DNA from: an uncultured bacterium
GTDB taxonomy: Bacteria > Actinomycetota > Coriobacteriia > Coriobacteriales > Coriobacteriaceae
Assembly: GCA_905215815.1 (NCBI GenBank)
Contig: CAJMRN010000030.1
Span: 1 to 20,417, forward strand
DNA: 20,417 nt
Direction: 5' to 3'
The translations under genes were made by a program, and so were the position numbers. Positions 15,187 to 20,417 of this stretch are shown piece after piece. The notes under the pieces are model-generated. The model did not search any database, was not told the DNA's origin, and saw only the letters and a program-made list of their open reading frames with translations. The number at the start of each line of letters is the position of its first letter. Position 1 is the first letter of the stretch.

Positions 15187-15715
15187 GGATCGCATCCCCC
15201 CTATCTGGGCCGCGTTTTCCCAACGGCCACGCCAACGGAAAGCGCGTCCCAGTCTGGACGCTCAAAACGGGATGCACTTTCCGGATGGCGGGCCTAGCGG
15301 AAAGCGTGCCCCGGAATCCCGTCTCAGAATGGGACAGGCTTTCCGGTTGAGTCCTTCAGCGGAAACTGCATCCCGGAATAGACGCTCAAACTGGGACGCA
15401 GTTTCCGCTGAGGTTCTATCCGGAAACCGTGTCCCACTCTGAGCGTCAATTCTGGGATGAACTTTCCGCCTGAGGGTTCAGCCGGAAACGGCATCCCACC
15501 CTGAAGCGAAATACTGGGACGCAGCTTCCGGTTGAGGGCTGTTCCGGAAAGCGCATCCCATTCCAGGCGCGGATTCCGGGATGCACTTTCCATTTGAAGC
15601 TCCAACCGGAAAGCGCATCCCACTCTGGAGCCGAATTCCGGGGCACGCTTTCCGCCAGAGGCTCTACCGGAAAGTGCATCCCATTCTGAGCGCCAATTCC
15701 GGGACGTAGTTTCCG
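15187..15715. repeat. Palindromic repeat array 3 (eight full units plus a degenerate one)
   Basis: GGAAA starts lie at 15237, 15299, 15361, 15422, 15484, 15546, 15608 and 15669, a period of 61-62 nt. A degenerate unit begins at 15187. One unit, 15546-15591, shows the form: a 46-nt imperfect palindrome with a 15-nt 5' arm, a loop of about 16 nt and a matching 3' arm, followed by a 16-nt linker. In the unit at 15361 the variable part matches on both arms (GGAAACTGC with GCAGTTTCC). In others one or more positions form G-U or mismatched pairs. The array starts about 25 nt after the stop of the AbiEi-like gene. Confidence 0.9.
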
Positions 15716-15721
15716 CTCCAA

Positions 15722-15755
15722 GCAAAAGGCCCCGGCTCGCGATGGAGCTGGGGCC
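15722..15755 (-). terminator. Terminator of the xdhD operon
   Basis: GGCCCC (15728-15733) pairs with GGGGCC (15750-15755), and GCTC (15735-15738) with GAGC (15745-15748), around a GCGATG loop with one mismatch. Read on the minus strand the stem is followed by TTTTGC. It lies about 70 nt after the xdhD stop codon and separates the operon from repeat array 3. Confidence 0.7.
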
Positions 15756-15784
15756 AAAGGCGCAGCGTATGTAGTTGATGCTCA

Positions 15785-15818
15785 GTGCGGACAGCCCGTC
15801 AACAATGGCTGTCCGCAC
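15785..15818. repeat. Perfect 12-bp hairpin just after xdhD
   Basis: GTGCGGACAGCC (15785-15796) is the exact reverse complement of 15807-15818, with a 10-nt loop. It sits only 7 nt from the xdhD stop and has no U-tract. It may protect the mRNA 3' end ahead of the terminator. Confidence 0.65.
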
Positions 15819-15824
15819 CCTACC

Positions 15825-18602
15825 CTACCCGCGGTGACGGGCGCGGCTGTAGGGCGTATCCACCATGGGCAGATTTGGACGCAGCTTGCCGTCAAACGCG
15901 CGGTAGGCGTTCTGCACGGCGGGCGCCGTGGGAATCGTTGCGATCTCGCCGATGCCCTTGCCGCCATATGCCACAGGCAGCAGCTCGTCCTTCTCCACGT
16001 AGATGGCGTGGATATCCGGAATCTCGGGCGCACGGAACAGCCCGAGCGTACCGTACCTTGCCTGGGGCACGCAGTCCTTGAGCGGCCAATCCTCGGTAAG
16101 CGCATAGCCCATACCCATGAGCACGCCGCCTTCGATCTGACCCTGGATGGAGATGGGGTTGACCACCTTGCCGGAATCGTGCGCGGCATAGACCTCGCTC
16201 ACGCGGCCGTCGTCGTCCAGAATGACCACATGCGTGGCAAAGCCGTAGCAGATGTGGCTCTTGGGATTGGGAACGTCGGCGCCCAGCTTGTCGGTCGGCT
16301 CCAGATACACGTAGCCAAACTCGCATCCCTCGAGCGCCTTGATGGCGGTCGCGGGATCCTGAGGATGCATGCCCTGGCCGGCGACGAGTTCCTGCGTGCG
16401 CAGCTGATAGGCGCGACCGTCGTCGTACTCAATCTTGACGCCGTCGCCATGCGCGCTCACGGGAGCATCGGGTGCGGGCTTGCCGGCCTCGATGCCAACC
16501 ATGGCATCGCGCAACAGGAAGGCGGCACCGCGCACGGCCTCGCCGGTCACGACCGTCTGACGCGAGCCGGACGTGGTGCCGGAGTCGGGAGCATTCTCGG
16601 TGGAGCACTCGCCGTTGGCAATGCAGCGAAGCGGCAGGCCGCAGGCCTCGGCAACGTCCTGCAAAAAGACGGTGTTGCAGCCCTGACCGATGTCGGACGT
16701 GGCGGCATAGACCACGGCCACGCCGTTCTCGATGCGGATCTTGCAGCGACCGGCATCGGGCAGGCCCACGCCCACGCCGGCGTTCTTCATGGCGCAGGCG
16801 ATGCCGGCGTGTCCGGGATGCGCGTAGTAGGCATCCTTGACCTCGAGCAGCGTCTCCTTCAGCGCCGTGGAGCAGTCGGCAATCTGGCCGTTGGGCAGAA
16901 CCTCGCCCGGCTCGATGGCGTTACGGTAGCGGATCTCCCACGGATCCAAGCCGACCTTCTCGGCCAGCAGGTCGATCAGGCTCTCGAGCGCAAACTCGGA
17001 CTGACACACGCCAAAGCCGCGGTACGCACCGGCGGGCGGGTTGTTGGTGTAGTAGCCAAAACCGCGAATGTCGGTGTTCTGGTACTTGTAGGGACCGACG
17101 GCATGCGTACAGGCGCGCTCGAGCACCGGGCCGCACAGCGACGCGTAGGCGCCGGTATCGAAGTTGATTTCGCAATCCAGGCCGGTAAAGTTGCCCTCGG
17201 CGTCGCAGCCCAGTGTAAAGGTGCCGTCCATGGCGTGACGCTTGGGATGGAACGCGAGCGACTCGGCACGCGTGAGCTTACACTTCACAGGACGCTGGAA
17301 CTTATATGCGGCGAGCGCGGCCAAGTGCTGGATGGACACGTCCTCCTTGCCGCCAAAGCCGCCACCCACGAGCATGGTCTCGACGACCACGCGCTCGGGC
17401 TCGTTATCCCAGCCAAACATGTGGGCACACTCTTTGCGCGTGTCGTAGGCGCCCTGGTCGGTCGACTGCACCTTGACGCCGTTCTTGTACGGGAAGGCGA
17501 CGGCGCACTCGGGCTCCAAGAAAGCATGCTCGGTAAAGGGCGTGGTAAAGCGCTGCGTCACGGTGAACGCGCTCTCCGCCAGCGCCTTGGCGGCGTCGCC
17601 ACGCGTCACGTGACGGCTCTGGCATACGTTGTCCTTGAGCTCCACCGTGTTGCCAAAGGCAAAGAAGCTGTCGTGCAGGCGCGGAGCGTCGACGGCCTTG
17701 GCCTCGGCGATGTTGCGCACGGGCTCCAGCGGCTCGTAATCAATCTTTACGAGCTTCTTGGCCTTCTCGAGCGTCGCCTCGTCCTCAGCAACCACCAGCA
17801 CGATGGCATCGCCCACGCAGCGGGTGATATCGCCCTGGGCGATCATGACATCCCAGTCCTGGATAAGGTGGCCGACCTGGTTGACCGGCACGTCCTCGGC
17901 GCGCAGGATGCCCACCACGCCGGGCAGGGCCTCGGCCTTGGAGGTATCGATGGAGAGCACGCGGGCGCGCGGATACTTGGAGCGCACAGCGCTGGCGTAG
18001 GTCAGACCCGGCTGATCAAGCTCGTCGATGTCGTCGGGATACTTGCCCTCGCCGAGCACCTTCTTGCGCACGTCAATACGGAAGGCGCGCTTGCCCACGC
18101 CGTAGTCGTCGCCGCGCTCCAAGTCCTCGTCGATCTGTTTTTCGCCGCGGAGCACCGCGGCTGCCAGCGAAATGCCCTCAATAATCTTCTTGTAGCCGGT
18201 GCAGCGGCAGACATTGCCGCGGATGGCGTACTTGATCTGCTCCTCGGTGGGTTCGGGGTCCTCGGCGATGAGCGCTGCGCCCGCCATGACCATACCGGGG
18301 ATGCAAAAGCCGCACTGTACGGCGCCCACGGCGCCAAAGGCGTACACAAAGGCCTCACGCACGTCCTCGGGCAGGCCCTCGACGGTCACGATGTTGCGGC
18401 CGGCGGCAAGAGCGGTGGTCAGCACGCAGGCCTTGACGGCCGCACCGTCCACGTGGATGGTGCAGGTACCGCATGCGCCCTCGGAGCAGCCGTCCTTGGC
18501 GGAGTGAATGTGCAGGTCGTCGCGCAGGTAGCGCAGCAGCGGTTTATTTTGGGTCGTCGTGCGCTCGATGCCGTTAACGGTAAAAGTGAATTCCTGTGCC
18601 AT
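15825..18602 (-). CDS. xdhD: Selenium-dependent-type xanthine dehydrogenase (XdhD-like), fused Fe-S and Mo domains
   Basis: This 925-residue protein is the purine-ring hydroxylase of the cluster. Residues 1-150 form the [2Fe-2S] module: C39, C44, C47, C59 bind the first cluster and C97, C100, C132, C134 the second. After a linker, residues about 175-915 form the molybdenum domain: GGGFGGKED (413-421), AYRGFG (526-531), GQGCNT (639-644), DSGTTSGSR (673-681) and GGKGIGE (880-886). E886 is the expected active-site glutamate. There is no FAD domain, so electrons must pass to partners, probably the ferredoxin and YgfK encoded just upstream. The family carries labile selenium at Mo and acts on xanthine or hypoxanthine; selenium cannot be read from sequence. 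ATG 18602 follows GAAGGGA; the gap to the ferredoxin gene is 12 nt. Confidence 0.92.
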   Translation of the reverse strand: MAQEFTFTVNGIERTTTQNKPLLRYLRDDLHIHSAKDGCSEGACGTCTIHVDGAAVKACVLTTALAAGRNIVTVEGLPEDVREAFVYAFGAVGAVQCGFCIPGMVMAGAALIAEDPEPTEEQIKYAIRGNVCRCTGYKKIIEGISLAAAVLRGEKQIDEDLERGDDYGVGKRAFRIDVRKKVLGEGKYPDDIDELDQPGLTYASAVRSKYPRARVLSIDTSKAEALPGVVGILRAEDVPVNQVGHLIQDWDVMIAQGDITRCVGDAIVLVVAEDEATLEKAKKLVKIDYEPLEPVRNIAEAKAVDAPRLHDSFFAFGNTVELKDNVCQSRHVTRGDAAKALAESAFTVTQRFTTPFTEHAFLEPECAVAFPYKNGVKVQSTDQGAYDTRKECAHMFGWDNEPERVVVETMLVGGGFGGKEDVSIQHLAALAAYKFQRPVKCKLTRAESLAFHPKRHAMDGTFTLGCDAEGNFTGLDCEINFDTGAYASLCGPVLERACTHAVGPYKYQNTDIRGFGYYTNNPPAGAYRGFGVCQSEFALESLIDLLAEKVGLDPWEIRYRNAIEPGEVLPNGQIADCSTALKETLLEVKDAYYAHPGHAGIACAMKNAGVGVGLPDAGRCKIRIENGVAVVYAATSDIGQGCNTVFLQDVAEACGLPLRCIANGECSTENAPDSGTTSGSRQTVVTGEAVRGAAFLLRDAMVGIEAGKPAPDAPVSAHGDGVKIEYDDGRAYQLRTQELVAGQGMHPQDPATAIKALEGCEFGYVYLEPTDKLGADVPNPKSHICYGFATHVVILDDDGRVSEVYAAHDSGKVVNPISIQGQIEGGVLMGMGYALTEDWPLKDCVPQARYGTLGLFRAPEIPDIHAIYVEKDELLPVAYGGKGIGEIATIPTAPAVQNAYRAFDGKLRPNLPMVDTPYSRARHRG

Positions 18603-18614
18603 GGTGATTCCCTT

Positions 18615-19094
18615 CTACACGCCGGCGGCGATGCCGGTGCGGTCGTGGATGGCGCCATGCGGGCAGACGACGGCGCACATGCCGCACGACAGGCAGTCCA
18701 CGCCGTCGATATGGGCGCAGTTGTCCTCGATGCGGATTGCGCCGGCAGGGCACTTTTTGGCGCACATGCCGCAACCGATGCAGCTGGTGTCGCAGATCTT
18801 GCGCGCAATGGCGCCCTTATCGGTGTTGTTGCAGCGCACCAGGATGTTCTGGTAGCCGGGAACGAAGGCAATCACGCGCTGCGGGCACGCCATGCCGCAC
18901 AGGCCACAGCCCGTGCACTTGGAGCGATCCACGCGGGCGACGCCATCGACCAGCACAATGGCACCGTGGGGGCAGGCCGTAACGCAGGCGCCACAGCCAA
19001 TGCAGCCTTCGCTGCAACGGGCGTCGCCGCCTGCGGAAGCACAGCCGCTTCCGCAGGCAACGTAGGCCACGTTATGTTGAATGGATTTGGCCAT
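18615..19094 (-). CDS. Four-cluster 4Fe-4S ferredoxin, electron carrier for XdhD/YgfK
   Basis: This 159-residue protein is built almost wholly of ferredoxin repeats. There are four CxxCxxCxxxCP motifs: C31/34/37/41, C60/63/66/70, C105/108/111/115 and C134/137/140/144. Extra cysteines lie near the N-terminus (C14, C18, C27) and at C101. It has no signal peptide or membrane segment, so it is cytoplasmic. Lying 11 nt after the ygfK stop and 12 nt before xdhD, it is certainly co-transcribed and probably shuttles electrons between the molybdenum enzyme and the YgfK flavoprotein. It is the analogue of the small Fe-S proteins (YgfS type) found in E. coli purine clusters. The ribosome site AGGCGAG overlaps the end of ygfK, which suggests translational coupling. 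Confidence 0.88.
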   Translation of the reverse strand: MAKSIQHNVAYVACGSGCASAGGDARCSEGCIGCGACVTACPHGAIVLVDGVARVDRSKCTGCGLCGMACPQRVIAFVPGYQNILVRCNNTDKGAIARKICDTSCIGCGMCAKKCPAGAIRIEDNCAHIDGVDCLSCGMCAVVCPHGAIHDRTGIAAGV

Positions 19095-19105
19095 AAGAGA
19101 CTCGC

Positions 19106-20417
19106 CTATTTCTTAAGAAGGTACGAATAGTTGTCGCGCACAGCCCTGATGGTCAGGCGGACGGCCTCGGGAAGGCCGGTGTTGACGGCATCGACCGAGA
19201 CGGTGCGGACCGTGCCGGCGACGCGGACCTTAAAGTGATCCTCGTCCACGGCCAGGAAGCCCTCGTTCTCGGAGTTCTCCATGTCCTCCTCGCTCCAGAA
19301 CAGGGTGAGCTTGTCCTTGTAGGGACGACCCTCCTGGTAGGGGCAGAACACGGCGCAGTTGCCGCACTCGTTGCACATGCCGTCGACGTGGACGACCTGA
19401 TGCTTGGCCAGGCCCGGCACCTTAATGGCAACGTTGGCGCGGTTGGGGCACACGTCGCAGCAGACCTCGCACACCGAGCCGCAGCCCAGGCAGCGGGTCT
19501 TGGTGCAGTTGCGCTTGTCGCGGCACAGCGACCCCTTGCGCTCGTAGCAGGTATCCTCGCGGCCAGCCTGCTCGTTGCAATCGGCGTACTTGTTAAAGTC
19601 CACGCCGGTGATGGCACGGGCGACCTCGGCGGCGTCGGCAATAGCCTCAACCACGGTGGCAGGACCGCGACGGCAGTCGCCCGCAGCCCAGACGCCCTCG
19701 ACGCCGGTGGAGGTGGCGGCAAGGCGGCCGCGACGGTCGTGCTCGACGCCCGCGGCATCGTACAGGCTGGCATCGATGCCCTCGCCCACGGCGCAGATCA
19801 CCGTGGTGGCGGGAAGCTCGACGGTCTCACCCGTGGCGACAGGGCTGCGACGGCCGCTTGCATCCGGCTCGCCAAGCTCCATAACATCGCAGGTCAGCAC
19901 GGCGCCGTTAAGTGCCTTGGGCGCCAGCAGCTCGCAGAACTCAACGCCATCGGCAAGAGCAAGATCGAGCTCTTCCTCGTCGGCGGGCATCTGCTTCTTG
20001 GTGCGGCGATACACCAGGCGCACGTTCTTCACACCAGCCAGGCGCTTGGCCACGCGGGCAGCATCCATGGCGGTGTTGCCGGCGCCGATGACCACGACGT
20101 CCTCGCCCAGCTCGAGCTTCTCGCCCTTCTTGGCGGTCTCGAGGAACTCCAGCACGTCGAGCTCGGCACCCTCGCCCAAGCCCGCAGAGCCGGGCATCCA
20201 GGCACCGGTGGCCACGACCACGTCGGTAAAGCCCTGGGCCTTGAGCTCTTCAATGGAATCCACGCGAGCGTTGAGCTGCACCTTGGCGCCAAAGGCCAGG
20301 CAGAGCTCGGCATCGTGGGAGATATCGTCGCTCGCAATACGGAACTCGGGGATCACGTGACGGACCACGCCGCCGAGCGAATCGCGGGCCTCAAAGATGG
20401 TGACGGGCACGCCGGCG
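19106..20417 (-). CDS. ygfK: YgfK-like flavin/Fe-S oxidoreductase, C-terminal part (start outside window)
   Basis: The frame is open to the window edge, giving 436 C-terminal residues of a protein that is normally about 1000 long. The visible part begins in a GltD-like flavin domain (IFEARDSLGGVVRHVIPEFR). It has a nucleotide-binding motif (VVIGAGNTAMDAARVAKRL), the following RLVYRRTKKQMPA, and a flavin-site WAAGDCRRGPATVVEAI. It ends with a cysteine-rich Fe-S domain: CLGCGSVCEVCCDVCPNRAN, then MCNECGNCAVFCPYQEGRP with PYKDKLTLF. This C-terminal block is typical of YgfK, once called a putative selenate reductase subunit and now tied to anaerobic purine/urate breakdown. It probably links NAD(P)H to reduction or oxidation of the purine intermediate through the ferredoxin. 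It is the first visible gene of the ygfK-ferredoxin-xdhD operon. Confidence 0.9.
   Translation of the reverse strand, partial: AGVPVTIFEARDSLGGVVRHVIPEFRIASDDISHDAELCLAFGAKVQLNARVDSIEELKAQGFTDVVVATGAWMPGSAGLGEGAELDVLEFLETAKKGEKLELGEDVVVIGAGNTAMDAARVAKRLAGVKNVRLVYRRTKKQMPADEEELDLALADGVEFCELLAPKALNGAVLTCDVMELGEPDASGRRSPVATGETVELPATTVICAVGEGIDASLYDAAGVEHDRRGRLAATSTGVEGVWAAGDCRRGPATVVEAIADAAEVARAITGVDFNKYADCNEQAGREDTCYERKGSLCRDKRNCTKTRCLGCGSVCEVCCDVCPNRANVAIKVPGLAKHQVVHVDGMCNECGNCAVFCPYQEGRPYKDKLTLFWSEEDMENSENEGFLAVDEDHFKVRVAGTVRTVSVDAVNTGLPEAVRLTIRAVRDNYSYLLKK

Noticed and set aside
15187..15715. CRISPR array
   Set aside because: The units are themselves long palindromes, the segments between them are similar rather than unique, and no cas genes are present.
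15834..19130. A 1098-codon plus-strand open frame opposite the xdhD operon
   Set aside because: It is the antisense shadow of well-identified genes, caused by high G+C codon bias, and its translation is low-complexity Gly/Ala/His/Val/Leu.

Overview
The window looks like chromosomal DNA of a gut actinobacterium of the class Coriobacteriia, most likely Collinsella or a close relative. This rests on the gene set (YgeX/YgeY-type and selenium-dependent xanthine dehydrogenase-type genes together), the fairly high G+C content, strong Shine-Dalgarno sites and the general character of the small unknown proteins. It is an inference, because there is no rRNA or other marker gene.

Layout. Both ends carry purine/urate-type catabolism genes on the minus strand. 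At the left (1-2247) are a YgeY-like M20 hydrolase (cut by the window edge) and 2,3-diaminopropionate ammonia-lyase (YgeX/DpaL). At the right (15825-20417) is a tight operon read leftwards: the C-terminal half of a YgfK-like flavin/Fe-S oxidoreductase, a four-cluster ferredoxin and a fused XdhD-like molybdenum hydroxylase. Divergent from dpaL is a YheO-type PAS/HTH regulator (2525-3178), the natural candidate for controlling the pathway. In the expected scheme the XdhD, ferredoxin and YgfK proteins do the redox chemistry on the purine ring, and YgeY and YgeX process the downstream diaminopropionate-type intermediates to pyruvate and ammonia.

Between these parts lies about 13 kb of other material. 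It holds a Pro/Ala-rich single-pass membrane protein (3301-4332) and a 140-residue orphan protein whose leader closely resembles an S-box (SAM) riboswitch (4598-4686). An accessory, defence-like island follows (about 5186-15760). It contains a frameshifted DUF262/DUF1524 (GmrSD-type) gene, a 787-residue protein with a long Gly/Ala-rich hydrophobic segment, a DEDDh exonuclease, an ATPase_2/DUF234 protein and an AbiEi-like protein with a nuclease-like C-terminus. At least three decayed gene remnants lie among them.

The most unusual signal is a family of 61-62 nt palindromic units arranged in three arrays (11797-12160, 13761-13868, 15187-15715). They flank the ATPase and AbiEi-like genes. Each complete unit is a 46-nt imperfect palindrome with invariant GGAAA/TTTCC ends and TCCC/GGGA inner blocks, followed by a semi-conserved linker of about 16 nt. 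A 25-bp perfect palindrome also sits over the ATPase promoter. No tRNA, rRNA, CRISPR array, integrase or transposase was seen.
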